64,000 nt of DNA from Leisingera aquaemixtae (GCF_019801145.1 NZ_JAHVJQ010000004.1:248001-312000); one strand, 5' to 3'. Counted from the stretch's first letter, positions 16,794 through 26,192 are shown. The notes: generated by a model from the sequence alone, not told the origin. Made by a program: numbers and translations.

Positions 16794-18779
16794 ATGCCCG
16801 GCGCTTACAGCATCATCGAAAACACTTGGATCACCTTGCCGGACGGACGCAGGCTGGCCGCGCGGATGTGGCTGCCTGAAGGCGGGGGGCCTTTTCCTGC
16901 GATCCTGGAATACCTGCCCTACCGCAAGCGTGACGGCACCGCCCCGCGGGATGAAACCACGCATACAGTTTTCGCCGCTGAGGGGTATGCCTGTATCCGG
17001 GTCGACATCGCGGGCACTGGCGACAGTGAAGGCGTATTTGATGACGAGTATTCCGAGCAGGAGCTGAGTGACGGTGAAGCGGTCTTGGAATGGATTGCCT
17101 CGCAGGGCTGGTGCGACGGGAATATAGGCATGATCGGCATCAGCTGGGGCGGTTTCAACGGGCTGCAGCTGGCCTTCCGGCGTCCGCCGGCATTGAAGGC
17201 AGTGGTTTCTGTGGCCTCCACCGTGGACCGCTATGCCGATGACATCCATTACATGGGCGGCTGCTTGTTGAGCGATAACATCAACTGGGGCAGCCAAATG
17301 TTTGCCTACCAGTCGCGTCCTGCCGACCCGGAGCTGCGCCCGGACTGGCGCGAGGATTGGATCAAGCGGATCGAGGGAATGCCTTTCATGGCCGCCGATT
17401 GGCTGCGGCGGCAGGTGCGGGGCGCGTTCTGGAAACACGGTTCGGTCTGCGAAGACTGGACAGCGATCCAGGCGCCGGTGCTGGCCATAACCGGCTGGGC
17501 CGATGCCTATGTGAACGCGCCGCCTGCGCTGGCCGCCAACCTGACCGTGCCTGCCAAGGCGATGATCGGCCCGTGGGAGCACCGCTATGCCCATATCGCC
17601 AAACTGGACCCGGCGGATTTTCACGGCGAGGTTCTGCGCTGGTTTGGCAAATGGCTGAAAGGGGAGGACACCGGCGCGGAGGACCTGCCGGACTACCGCG
17701 TTTTCATGCAGGAGCATTTCGATCCCACCATGCAAAACAAGCCGCGCCAGGGCCGCTGGGTTGCGGAGGCGGAATGGCCTTCGCCCAATGTGCGGGATCG
17801 GGTGATGTATCTGGGGCAGGGGAGCTTGGCGGATACACCCGGGCAAGGAACGCTTGCAGTCAGCAACCCTTCCACAGTGGGACAGGCGTCCGGCTATTTC
17901 TGCCCGGGGATGCGGTTTGATAACGAGCTGGCGGGCGATCAGGCAGTTGATGATGCGCTATCGGTCTGTTTCGACACCACGCCACTGGCAGAGCCGCTGG
18001 AGCTGCTGGGGCGGGCGCGGGTGAAGGTGGCCTTCAGCGTTGACAAGCCAGTGGCGCAGCTGGTGGCGCGGCTGTGCGATGTGTCACCCGAGGGCGTGTC
18101 GCAGAGAATAACCTTTCGGCCGCTGAACCTCGGCTGCCGCAACGGGTTCGAAACCCCGGAGAAGCTGGCTCCGGGGGAGCGTTATGAAGCTGAGATCGAG
18201 CTCAACGAATGTGCGCATCATCTGAGAGCCGGCCATGTGCTGCGGCTTGCCCTGTCAACGTCCTACTGGCCGATTGTCTGGCCCGCGCCCGAGGCCGCAG
18301 AGGTTACCCTGCACTTAGAAGGCTGTGCTTTGGTATTGCCGGAGCGCCAGGTTTCAGAAGAGGTTGCGCCTCAGAATCCCGGTGATCCAAGGGACTATCC
18401 GGTGCTTCAGGCAAAGCAGCTGCGGGCAGCCGGCGGTACCTCCAAGACCTGGTCGCGCGAGGACGGCACGCTGGTGCTGGATACCTTCGATGATTACGGC
18501 AAGTCGGCGGATCCCTATCACGGCATGTGTGCCGGCAGCCATGTCACGATGCATTACGAGGTGCATCCAGATGATCCGGCCACGGCAGCCTTTGCCAGCG
18601 ACTGGCGTTTTGAGTTCGAGCGCAGTGGCTGGCAGGTGGCGGTCGATACGGAAAACAAGGTGACGTGCGACCGGGAGAATTTCCATCTCTGGCGCAAGGT
18701 GACGGCATATGAGGGCGAGAGCAGGGAAGTTGTCCTGACCAAGGAGTGGCAGGAAACGATTCCAAGGGGGGTCTTGTAA
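16794..18779 (+). CDS. CocE/NonD family alpha/beta hydrolase
   Basis: A 661-residue hydrolase of the Xaa-Pro dipeptidyl-peptidase/cocaine esterase family: an alpha/beta-hydrolase domain (about residues 15-290) followed by a C-terminal jelly-roll domain. The serine nucleophile is S117 in GISWGGFNG, with D237 (GWADAY) and H263 (GPWEHRYAH) as likely triad partners. Substrates in this family are esters, amides or peptides; the physiological one here is unknown. There is no signal peptide. I chose ATG 16794, preceded by AGGA at 8 bases. An ATG 15 codons earlier lacks a good ribosome-binding site. Confidence 0.88.
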   Translation: MPGAYSIIENTWITLPDGRRLAARMWLPEGGGPFPAILEYLPYRKRDGTAPRDETTHTVFAAEGYACIRVDIAGTGDSEGVFDDEYSEQELSDGEAVLEWIASQGWCDGNIGMIGISWGGFNGLQLAFRRPPALKAVVSVASTVDRYADDIHYMGGCLLSDNINWGSQMFAYQSRPADPELRPDWREDWIKRIEGMPFMAADWLRRQVRGAFWKHGSVCEDWTAIQAPVLAITGWADAYVNAPPALAANLTVPAKAMIGPWEHRYAHIAKLDPADFHGEVLRWFGKWLKGEDTGAEDLPDYRVFMQEHFDPTMQNKPRQGRWVAEAEWPSPNVRDRVMYLGQGSLADTPGQGTLAVSNPSTVGQASGYFCPGMRFDNELAGDQAVDDALSVCFDTTPLAEPLELLGRARVKVAFSVDKPVAQLVARLCDVSPEGVSQRITFRPLNLGCRNGFETPEKLAPGERYEAEIELNECAHHLRAGHVLRLALSTSYWPIVWPAPEAAEVTLHLEGCALVLPERQVSEEVAPQNPGDPRDYPVLQAKQLRAAGGTSKTWSREDGTLVLDTFDDYGKSADPYHGMCAGSHVTMHYEVHPDDPATAAFASDWRFEFERSGWQVAVDTENKVTCDRENFHLWRKVTAYEGESREVVLTKEWQETIPRGVL

Positions 18780-18785
18780 TCCGCT

Positions 18786-18813
18786 AATCCGCGGCAGTAA
18801 GCGGGCGGATTTT
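18786..18813 (+). terminator. Possible terminator after the CocE-type gene
   Basis: AATCCGC (18786-18792) pairs with GCGGATT (18805-18811) around a 12-base loop and is followed by TT. It starts 7 bp after the hydrolase stop codon. The stem is short, so this is a modest call. Confidence 0.4.
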
Positions 18814-18989
18814 CGGCAATTCGTCCGCATTTGCCTTGGTTTTGCCATAGTGCGTTACGGAAAGCACACAGGCTCTTAACCATTTGATCGCAAATTCAGG
18901 TCCCAGCGGGCCGCCGTTGCCTTGGCCGTGCCGGATCGGCCATTATCATGGTTAACGAGCGGTTAACAAACAGACTTGAGGGCGAGAAA

Positions 18990-19970
18990 GTGCAGCTTTC
19001 CGTTGTTGTGCCCTGCTACAATGAAGAAGAGTCGGTCCCCTTGCTGGTGGAGCGGCTGGTGCAGGCCATTGAACCATGGGCGCAGGACGCCGAGATCATC
19101 CTGGCGGATGACGGATCCAGTGATGAAACCTGGGCTGCGATCGAAGCCGCCCATCGAAAATACCCTGTAGTGAGGGGCATACGCCTGTCAGCCAATCGCG
19201 GCCATCAGGTGGCGCTGACCGCAGGGCTGGAGGCCGCGCGGGGCGACCGTATCTTCATGCTGGATGCCGATCTTCAGGATCCGCCGGAAATCCTGCCGGA
19301 CATGATGCTGATGATGGATCGTGGCTATGATGTGGTCTATGGGCGGCGGGCAGTGCGGCAGGGGGAGACCCTGTTCAAGAAGGCAACCGCCTTTCTATTC
19401 TATCGTTTCCTGAATGCGCTTTCGGATGTCGACATTCCAAAGGACACCGGCGATTTCCGCCTGGTCAGCCGCCGCGCGCTGGATGCTGTGCTGGCGATGC
19501 CTGAGCGGGCGCGTTTCATCCGCGGCATGTTTGCCTGGGCAGGGTTCAAGCAGATTGGCCTGGAGTATGTGCGTGACGCGCGGGTGGCTGGGGTTACCAA
19601 ATACCCGCTGCGGGCAATGCTGCGTTTTGCGGCGGATGCGCTGACAGGGTTTTCCACCAAGCCGCTCAAAATGGCGACGCGGCTGGCCTTCCTGAGCCTT
19701 TATGTGACCTTCCTGATGGCGGTTTACGTGTTCCTGTCGCTGATCCTCTACAACACTGCCCCCGGCTGGGCCTCAATGCTGCTGGCGATTTCCTTCTTCT
19801 CTGGCATCCAACTGCTCACTCTTGGGATCATGGGGGAATACATCGGGCGTCTCTACATGGAGAGCAAGCAGCGGCCTATGTATTTCCTGTCGGAAGAAAC
19901 CGGCAGGGCAGAGGAATTGGCTGACCCATTGGAGGCAGCACCAGCGGCCCTGCGCCGGGAAGCCTCGTGA
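18990..19970 (+). CDS. Polyprenyl-phosphate glycosyltransferase, GT2 family (GtrB/DPM1-like)
   Basis: A GT2 transferase of 326 residues with the nucleotide-sugar fold at the N terminus (VVVPCYNEEESVPLL), the DxD motif in MLDADLQDPPEI, and two C-terminal membrane helices (about residues 220-285). This is the GtrB/ArnC/DPM1 layout, which transfers a sugar from a nucleotide donor to a polyprenyl phosphate on the inner face of the inner membrane. I favour GTG 18990, with GAGG about 8 bases upstream; an ATG at 18948 would add 14 atypical residues. Its stop overlaps the gtrA-like start. The sugar is unknown. Confidence 0.85.
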   Translation: MQLSVVVPCYNEEESVPLLVERLVQAIEPWAQDAEIILADDGSSDETWAAIEAAHRKYPVVRGIRLSANRGHQVALTAGLEAARGDRIFMLDADLQDPPEILPDMMLMMDRGYDVVYGRRAVRQGETLFKKATAFLFYRFLNALSDVDIPKDTGDFRLVSRRALDAVLAMPERARFIRGMFAWAGFKQIGLEYVRDARVAGVTKYPLRAMLRFAADALTGFSTKPLKMATRLAFLSLYVTFLMAVYVFLSLILYNTAPGWASMLLAISFFSGIQLLTLGIMGEYIGRLYMESKQRPMYFLSEETGRAEELADPLEAAPAALRREAS

Positions 19971-20353
19971 CGATGGGGCAGGCGTCCCAGATCTTTCGGT
20001 TTTCTGTCGTCGGTGCAACAGTGGCCGGGCTGTATGTGCTGGGCTATACCGCGCTCTTGGCAGCTGGGTTGCCGCAGGCGCCGGCAAATGCGCTGGCCTT
20101 TGCAGCCGCAGTAGCGGTTCAATACGTTCTGCAAACCTGGTGGACCTTCCGCCGCCCGCTGGGGCTGCCCGACCAGATGGCAAGGTTTGCGTGCACCATT
20201 GCCGCGGGTTTTGCCGTCTCAGCGCTGATCACAGGTATGATCGGCCCGATGCTGGGCTGGGCGGATTGGCTGTCCGCCGCCGCCGTGACGGTAATCCTGC
20301 CGGTTCAAAATTTCATCATCTTCCGCCTCTGGGTGTACGCCGCGGAGAGCTGA
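19967..20353 (+). CDS. GtrA family membrane protein
   Basis: A 128-residue protein with four predicted membrane helices and the GtrA family pattern (RFSVVGATVAGLYVLGY at the N terminus, VQYVLQTWWTFRR in the middle, QNFIIFRLWVY at the end). GtrA proteins are thought to flip polyprenyl-phosphate-linked sugars across the inner membrane. The gene overlaps the GT2 gene by 4 bases (GTGA); an ATG at 19973 is an alternative start. The partner GT2 immediately upstream supports the assignment. Confidence 0.88.
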   Translation: MTMGQASQIFRFSVVGATVAGLYVLGYTALLAAGLPQAPANALAFAAAVAVQYVLQTWWTFRRPLGLPDQMARFACTIAAGFAVSALITGMIGPMLGWADWLSAAAVTVILPVQNFIIFRLWVYAAES

Positions 20354-20371
20354 GCGTCGATTGGAGCAATC

Positions 20372-21133
20372 ATGTCCCATATCTATTCCAACGAGTTTTA
20401 CGACTATATCGATCAGGGTGCGCGCTCCTCGGCTCAGGCGATGATCTCTGTTGTGCAGCCGCAGCTGCAGGCAGGCAGCGTACTGGATCTCGGCAGCGGC
20501 CGCGGGGTTTGGCTGAGTGAATGGATAAAGGCAGGTGTCACCGATGTGGCCGGGGTTGATGGCGACTATGTCGACCGCGACCGGCTGGCGATTCCGCGTG
20601 ATCAGTTTCATGCGGCGGATCTTACCAAACCGTTTGACCTGGGCCGCAAGTTCGATCTCGCGCAGAGCCTGGAAGTGGGTGAACATCTTCCTGAAGCCGC
20701 CTCGGAGAGGCTGGTCGATAGCCTGACACGCCACGCTGACCGGGTGCTGTTTTCGGCTGCCGTGCCGGGGCAGGGCGGTGAGTTCCACATCAATGAAAAG
20801 CCGCTGTCCTTCTGGCAGGAGCTGTTTGCCGCACGCGGCTTTGCGGCATTCGATTTTGCCCGGCCGCGGCTGAAAGACATGGAACGGGTTGAACCATGGT
20901 ACCGCTACAACACCGTTCTTTACGCCAATGAGGCAGGCCGCGAAGGCTTGCCGCAGGAGGTGCTGGCGGCCGCAGTACCGGAAGGTCAAAAGGTGCCGCT
21001 GGCGGGCAGTCTGACTTGGCGGATGCGGCGCGGGATCGTTTCGCTGATGCCGCGCTCGGTTGTCACAAAAATCGCCCAGGGCCGCGCAGCCGTTCTGGCC
21101 AGGCGGGCGCGCCGGAAGCAGGAGCTAGCATGA
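20372..21133 (+). CDS. Class I SAM-dependent methyltransferase
   Basis: A 253-residue protein with the SAM-binding motif VLDLGSGRGVW (about residues 38-48), an acidic VDGDY after the second strand, and AQSLEVGEHLP in the motif-III region, as in small-molecule methyltransferases. The substrate is not evident. It lies between the gtrA-like gene and a GtrII-like membrane protein and overlaps the latter by 4 bases. A role in methylating a sugar or lipid-linked glycan made by this module is therefore plausible. Confidence 0.8.
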   Translation: MSHIYSNEFYDYIDQGARSSAQAMISVVQPQLQAGSVLDLGSGRGVWLSEWIKAGVTDVAGVDGDYVDRDRLAIPRDQFHAADLTKPFDLGRKFDLAQSLEVGEHLPEAASERLVDSLTRHADRVLFSAAVPGQGGEFHINEKPLSFWQELFAARGFAAFDFARPRLKDMERVEPWYRYNTVLYANEAGREGLPQEVLAAAVPEGQKVPLAGSLTWRMRRGIVSLMPRSVVTKIAQGRAAVLARRARRKQELA

Positions 21134-22599
21134 CAGTTCTTGCGAGTTCCGCTGCAAGTGTCTCTGACAGGCGTTCTGATCCGAAATTGGTGCTGACGGT
21201 TACAGCCGTCTTTGCATTGCTGATGCTGACGGCGCTGTTCCAACTGCCGGACCCGATGATCCGGCATGATGATTACCCCGCACTGCTGGCAGATCCGGCC
21301 CTGTTTTACTCCAAGACCCTGACGGAGGGGCGCTGGGTAAATTACCTGTGGCACCTGCGCGGGGTGGTGACGCCTGCCTGGCTCAATTTCGCCGTCTATC
21401 AGCTGCTTTGGGCGGTTTACCTGGGGTGCATGGTGCATAATGCCCTGGGCCGCACAGCTGATGTCTGGCAGCAGGTGATGGTGGCGCTGATAGCCGGCCT
21501 GTGCCTGCCCTGGGTGCTGATCTCGCTCTGGTTCAACACCTTGATCCCCGGGCTGGCAATCGTCGCGCTTTATGCCTGGCTGGCCACAAAGCTGAACGAG
21601 CGCGCCAGCCGCTGGCTGATGCTGGTGTTCGTCCCGGTCTCACTGATGGCCTACACGACCTATCCGTTCCTGGTCCTGGCTATGTGCCTGACGCGTTCGA
21701 GCACCCGGCGCTCGGGCCGTGACCTGGCTGGTCTGCTTGCGCTTTTCACCGCCAGTTTTGCTATTGGGATGCTGGCAATCTATTCGCTGAACTATGCCGC
21801 GCACGGCGTCTTCGGGGTGCCGATGGCGGAGTGGCGCAATCCCAGACCCGCGACCGACTTGGCGACGGCTCTGGAGAATGCCAAGCTGGCCGCGGCTTTC
21901 CTGGTAAACCTGGGGCTTAAGGGCGGCTACAACGTGCCGGGTTTGGCGGTGCTGCAGGGCGTGCTGCTTGCCTGCGCTGTTTGGTCCGTGCTGCGTCATG
22001 ATAAATGGCGGGCGCTGTACATGCTGTCCGGCGCGGGGCTGGGGCTGGCGCTGATTTGCCTTCAGGTCATTCGCAGCGGCATTGACATGCCGGTACGGTC
22101 AGGTGGCTTTCTCTGGATTTTCGGAGCAGTCTTTCTCGGTTTGTTTGTGCTGTCCCTGCGTGACGTCGGACGGGTCCGGCTTAGCCGCAATCTGCTGTTT
22201 GTGGTTACGGCTGCGTATGTCGTTTTTGCCGGTATGACTCATTACTACTACACGGACTGGCACCGGCTGAGCCGGGTCATGGCTGCGGAACTGACCGGGG
22301 GGCAAGGGCCGGTCTACGTCACCGGAACCTATCTTTCTCTGGAGGCCGCCCGCAACTCGGATCTGCAGAAATGGCATTCCGTGGAGTTCCGGCTGAAGCA
22401 TCTGACAGGCCGGGAGATCGTAATGTGCGAAAGCAAGCCCGAAGCCTGCTCAGGCCTTCTGGCTGAGCTGCGCGCCGGGTTGCAAGGCACCGGCTTCGCG
22501 GTGCGCCAAATCGAGGGCGGCACCGTGCTGATGCTTTCGCCGGAAGCGCTGCGCGAAGATAAACTGGAGGCAGCCCGCAAGCGCCGGGCGGTGCACTGA
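21130..22599 (+). CDS. Multi-span membrane protein, likely GtrII-type glycosyltransferase
   Basis: A 489-residue integral membrane protein with about ten predicted helices. After the first helix it has RHDDYPALL (about residues 47-55) and TEGRWVNYLWH (about 70-80), the paired acidic and GRW motifs seen in the Glucos_trans_II family. Those proteins take a sugar from polyprenyl phosphate and attach it to a surface glycan. A periplasmic domain of about 110 residues follows the last helix. Start ATG 21130 overlaps the methyltransferase stop. It is the likely type-specific transferase of a gtr-like module. The family call is moderate because the proteins diverge strongly. Confidence 0.6.
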   Translation: MTVLASSAASVSDRRSDPKLVLTVTAVFALLMLTALFQLPDPMIRHDDYPALLADPALFYSKTLTEGRWVNYLWHLRGVVTPAWLNFAVYQLLWAVYLGCMVHNALGRTADVWQQVMVALIAGLCLPWVLISLWFNTLIPGLAIVALYAWLATKLNERASRWLMLVFVPVSLMAYTTYPFLVLAMCLTRSSTRRSGRDLAGLLALFTASFAIGMLAIYSLNYAAHGVFGVPMAEWRNPRPATDLATALENAKLAAAFLVNLGLKGGYNVPGLAVLQGVLLACAVWSVLRHDKWRALYMLSGAGLGLALICLQVIRSGIDMPVRSGGFLWIFGAVFLGLFVLSLRDVGRVRLSRNLLFVVTAAYVVFAGMTHYYYTDWHRLSRVMAAELTGGQGPVYVTGTYLSLEAARNSDLQKWHSVEFRLKHLTGREIVMCESKPEACSGLLAELRAGLQGTGFAVRQIEGGTVLMLSPEALREDKLEAARKRRAVH

Positions 22600-22614
22600 G
22601 GCGCGCTGTTGCGA

Positions 22615-23469
22615 TCAGAAATCGAGGCCGAGGTCCAGCGTGCGGGCAGAGTGCGTGAGCGCTCCAGAGGAGATATAGTCCACACCGGTGGCTGACACTT
22701 CGGCAATCCGCTCCAGGCGCATGTTGCCGGAAGCCTCGGTTGCTACATGACCCTTGGCCATCTCCACGGCCTGGGTCAGCGTTGGCGTGTCCATGTTGTC
22801 AAGCAGGACCACATCGGCGCCGCCGGTGGCAATCACTTCGGAGAGCTGGTCCAGCGTATCGACCTCTATTTCGACCTTCATCATGTGGCTGACGCTGGCC
22901 TTGGCTGCTTCCAGCACTGCTTTTACTCCGCCGGCAGCCGCGATGTGGTTGTCCTTGATCAGGATCGCGTCCGACAGTCCGAAACGGTGGCTGTAGCCGC
23001 CGCCGTGCAGCACCGCCTGCTTTTCGGCAACGCGCAGACCCGGGGTGGTCTTGCGGGTGCAGGTTATACGCGTTTTGGTGCCTTTGGTTTCTGCGGCAAA
23101 GGCTGCGGTCAGGGAGGCAATGCCGGTCAGGCGCCCGGCAAAGTTCAGCGCCACACGTTCTCCCGACAGGATCGAGGCCGCGGAGCCTTCGATTGTCATC
23201 AGAGTGTCGCCCTTCTTGCAAGGGCTGCCATCGGGCAGGAGGGTGTCCACCTTCAGTCCGGCATCCACCAGGTGAAAGGCGATGCGGGCGATCTGCATAC
23301 CCGAGACCACACCGTCCTCCCGCGCGTTCAGCCGGGCAGAGTAGGTGGCGGAAGCGGGGATCACCGCACGGGTGGTGATGTCACCGTTCTGGCCCAGATC
23401 CTCCATCAGCGCAGCGCGCACCATCGGTTCCAGGATCAGGTCGGGCAGGGTGGCGAATTGGGTGCTCAT
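22615..23469 (-). CDS. nadC: Nicotinate-nucleotide pyrophosphorylase (quinolinate phosphoribosyltransferase)
   Basis: Converts quinolinate and PRPP to nicotinate mononucleotide, CO2 and pyrophosphate in de novo NAD synthesis. The 284-residue length is normal. The active-site stretch RKTTPGLR is followed by EKQAVLHGGGYSHRFGLSDA and IKDNH, which hold the substrate-binding Arg, His and Lys residues. ATG 23469 overlaps the nadB stop by 4 bases, so the two are translationally coupled. It is last in a nadA-nadB-nadC operon. Confidence 0.97.
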   Translation of the reverse strand: MSTQFATLPDLILEPMVRAALMEDLGQNGDITTRAVIPASATYSARLNAREDGVVSGMQIARIAFHLVDAGLKVDTLLPDGSPCKKGDTLMTIEGSAASILSGERVALNFAGRLTGIASLTAAFAAETKGTKTRITCTRKTTPGLRVAEKQAVLHGGGYSHRFGLSDAILIKDNHIAAAGGVKAVLEAAKASVSHMMKVEIEVDTLDQLSEVIATGGADVVLLDNMDTPTLTQAVEMAKGHVATEASGNMRLERIAEVSATGVDYISSGALTHSARTLDLGLDF

Positions 23470-25022
23470 GTCAGCTCCTTCACGGCCTTGGTGCGGATGT
23501 CCAAGGCCTCCTCCAGGGTGATGCGGGTGCGATGGGCCTGCGCGGGGTCGGCCAACGGGAAGTCATCACGGAAATGACCGCCGCGGCTTTCCTTACGCTT
23601 TAAAGCCGCTGCGGCGATCAGCGTTGCGGTGGCGCACATGTTGACAAAGTTCTCGTCGCCAGCCTGTTCGGATTCGAGACGGGCAATCTCCGCAAGCGCT
23701 TGGCGAAGACCGCTGGCGGTGCGGCGGACCCCGGCATGAGCGGTCATCGTCTCCCGCAGGGACCTTACCGCAGTGTCGTCCAGTTCCTTGCCTCCGGCGG
23801 GGAAGCTGGGGCGGACCATTTCCATGCCTTCAGAGGTTTCCAGCGCAGACATGTCCTGTGCTGCGTTGCGGGCATAGACCAGAGCCTCAAGCAGCCCGTT
23901 GGACGCCAGCCGGTTGGCGCCGTGCAGCCCGGTTGAGGAAGCTTCGCCGCAGACCCAGAGGTTGGAAAGGCTGGTGCGGCCCTGCAGGTCGGCGTCAACA
24001 CCGCCCATGTGGTAGTGGGCGGCGACAGCGACGGGGATCGGCTCTCGCACCGGATCGATGCCAGCGCGGGCGCAGGTTTCGGCGACTGTCGGAAAGCGGG
24101 TCAGCACTTCGGCGCCAAGAGCCTCGCGGGTGTCGAGCATCGGGCGGCGGCCTGCCTGCGTTTCGGCAAAAATCGCGCGGGCGACGATGTCGCGCGGGGC
24201 AAGTTCGGCATCCGGGTGCGCTTCGACCATGAAGCGTTCGCCGTCTGAGTTGATCAGCACCGCACCTTCGCCGCGCAGGGCTTCGGTGGCCAGCGGAGCG
24301 GGGTCCTCGCCGATGTCAAAGGCGGTAGGGTGGAATTGCACGAATTCCGGATCCGCAATGCAAGCGCCGGCCCGGGCGGCAAAACCGATCACCTGGCCGC
24401 GGATGCGGGGCGGGTTGGTAGTATGGGCAAAAAGCCCGCCGGAGCCGCCGCCGGCCAGCAGCACGCCGGGCGCCTTGATCAGCACCGGGGCAGAGGGCGC
24501 GTCGGCGCGGGTGATCCAGATGCCGGTGACAGTTGCGTCCTCAGTCTCGAGCCGCACAGCCTGAGTGTTTTCCAGAACTTGCACAGACGGGGCTGCGCGA
24601 ACGGCGGCAATCAGCGTCTGCATGATCTGATCGCCGGCCTGGTCACCCTTCACCCGCACCACGCGGGCGGCGGAGTGGGCGGCCTCGCGGCTCATCACGT
24701 AGTTGCCCTTCGCGTCGCGGTCGAAGGGCGTGCCGAGTTCGGTCAGGTCGAGGATGTGTTCGCGCGCAACCCGGGTCACCATCGCGGCAACCTCCGGATC
24801 AACTGTTCCGGCCCCTGCCTGCAGGGTGTCGGCGGCATGCGCCTCGGGCGTGTCATGATTGGCCATGGCAGCTGCGACACCGCCCTGGGCCCAGGCTGAG
24901 CTTGCGCCTTCGCCCAGCCGTTCGGGAGAGATCACCAGAACCGGCCGCGGTGCCAGCTCAAGCGCAGCATAAAGCGCGCCAAGACCTGCGCCGGCAATGA
25001 CGATACGGCCGGTTTCGATCAC
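23466..25022 (-). CDS. nadB: L-aspartate oxidase
   Basis: An FAD enzyme that oxidises L-aspartate to iminoaspartate for quinolinate synthesis. The 518-residue protein has the dinucleotide-binding motif AGAGLGALYAA at the N terminus, SSAWAQGG, and HYHMGG followed by the GEASSTGLHGANRLASNGLLEA region of NadB. It starts at a GTG at 25022, 3 bp after nadA, with no strong ribosome-binding site, so it probably depends on coupling to nadA. Confidence 0.97.
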   Translation of the reverse strand: MIETGRIVIAGAGLGALYAALELAPRPVLVISPERLGEGASSAWAQGGVAAAMANHDTPEAHAADTLQAGAGTVDPEVAAMVTRVAREHILDLTELGTPFDRDAKGNYVMSREAAHSAARVVRVKGDQAGDQIMQTLIAAVRAAPSVQVLENTQAVRLETEDATVTGIWITRADAPSAPVLIKAPGVLLAGGGSGGLFAHTTNPPRIRGQVIGFAARAGACIADPEFVQFHPTAFDIGEDPAPLATEALRGEGAVLINSDGERFMVEAHPDAELAPRDIVARAIFAETQAGRRPMLDTREALGAEVLTRFPTVAETCARAGIDPVREPIPVAVAAHYHMGGVDADLQGRTSLSNLWVCGEASSTGLHGANRLASNGLLEALVYARNAAQDMSALETSEGMEMVRPSFPAGGKELDDTAVRSLRETMTAHAGVRRTASGLRQALAEIARLESEQAGDENFVNMCATATLIAAAALKRKESRGGHFRDDFPLADPAQAHRTRITLEEALDIRTKAVKELT

Positions 25023-25025
25023 GGA

Positions 25026-26078
25026 TCAGATGCCCAGCTTTTGTGAAAGGTCGATCATACGCTGAACTGCGACGCGGGCCTTTTCGGCGACTTCAGGGTC
25101 CACCTCGACCGGCTCGGTCATAGTGTGCAGCGACCACAGGACTTTCTCCAGGGTGATCTTCTTCATGTAGGGGCACATGTTGCAGGGGCCGACAAACTCA
25201 ACTTCGGGCAGCTGGTCAGCAATATTCGAGGCCATCGAGCATTCGGTGATCAGCAGCGCCTTTTCTGGCTTCTCGTCGGTCACGTATTTGACGATGCCGC
25301 TGGTGGAGCCGGAGAAATCTGCCTCTGCCACCACATCCGGCGGGCATTCCGGGTGGGCGATCAGCCGTGTGCCCGGGTTCCATTCACGGAAGTCGCGCAG
25401 GTCCTTGGCGGTGTACTGCTCATGCACAATGCAGGAGCCCTCCCACCAGACGATGTTCTTTTCCGGAACCTGCTGGGCAATGTTCTGGGCCAGGTACTGG
25501 TCCGGTGTCATGATGATGGTGTCTTCTTCCATCGCCGCAACGATCTGCGCGGCGTTGGAGGAGGTGCAGCAGATGTCCGAGGCGGCTTTAACTTCGGCAG
25601 TGGTGTTCACATAGGTGACCACCGGCGCGCCCGGGTAGCGGCGGCGCATTTCTGCAACACCTTCGGCGGTGATGCTTTCTGCCAGCGAGCAGCCTGCCTC
25701 CATATCCGGGATCAGCACGGTCTTGTCCGGGCTGAGGATCTTGGAGGTTTCGGCCATGAAATGCACACCGCATTGCACGATCACGTCAGCCTCGACCCGG
25801 GTCGCTTCGATTGCCAATTGAAGGCTGTCGCCGACCACGTCCGAGATGCCGTGATAGATTTCGGGCGTCATGTAGTTATGTGCCAGAATCACCGCGTTGC
25901 GCTGTTTCTTCAGCTCAAGAATCGCCGCAACATAAGGTGCATGAGTGGCCCATTCGATTGGGTTCACCACGCGGTCCATGCGGGCGTAGACATCTGCCAT
26001 CTGTTCGGCCAAGGCCGGGTTGGGGGCCAGATCGTAATGGTTGGCGAGCTGATCCCGCATGGATTGCAGGTCGAACAT
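25026..26078 (-). CDS. nadA: Quinolinate synthase A
   Basis: A [4Fe-4S] enzyme that condenses iminoaspartate with dihydroxyacetone phosphate to give quinolinate. The 350-residue protein has HNYMTPEIY for substrate binding and cysteines in CGVHFMAETSK, ICCTSSNA and GPCNMCPYMK. Those segments supply the conserved cluster ligands. It is the first gene of nadABC, transcribed away from the tungstate transporter. An inverted repeat 95 bp upstream is a possible operator. Confidence 0.97.
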   Translation of the reverse strand: MFDLQSMRDQLANHYDLAPNPALAEQMADVYARMDRVVNPIEWATHAPYVAAILELKKQRNAVILAHNYMTPEIYHGISDVVGDSLQLAIEATRVEADVIVQCGVHFMAETSKILSPDKTVLIPDMEAGCSLAESITAEGVAEMRRRYPGAPVVTYVNTTAEVKAASDICCTSSNAAQIVAAMEEDTIIMTPDQYLAQNIAQQVPEKNIVWWEGSCIVHEQYTAKDLRDFREWNPGTRLIAHPECPPDVVAEADFSGSTSGIVKYVTDEKPEKALLITECSMASNIADQLPEVEFVGPCNMCPYMKKITLEKVLWSLHTMTEPVEVDPEVAEKARVAVQRMIDLSQKLGI

Positions 26079-26172
26079 GGCGTATCCTCAAGGTTGCGTC
26101 AGGGGTGACACTTTGGGCGGGGGTTGTTTCATGTTCATATCATCCGCGCAAGCGCGTGTGAGCGGAAACGGA

Positions 26173-26192
26173 GCCAAATGCGGTGATTTGGC
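26173..26192. promoter_or_regulatory. Inverted repeat between nadA and tupB, candidate operator
   Basis: GCCAAAT-GCGGTG-ATTTGGC is a perfect 7-bp inverted repeat with a 6-base spacer in the 289-bp divergent region between nadA (start 26078) and tupB (start 26368). It has no following T tract in either direction. It could bind a NAD-responsive repressor of nadABC or a metal-oxyanion regulator of tupBCA; position alone does not decide. Confidence 0.4.

Noticed and set aside
18948-18989. ATG 18948 as start of the GT2 gene
   Set aside because: It adds 14 residues unlike the family and lacks a ribosome-binding site; GTG 18990 has one and begins directly at the first strand of the GT2 fold.
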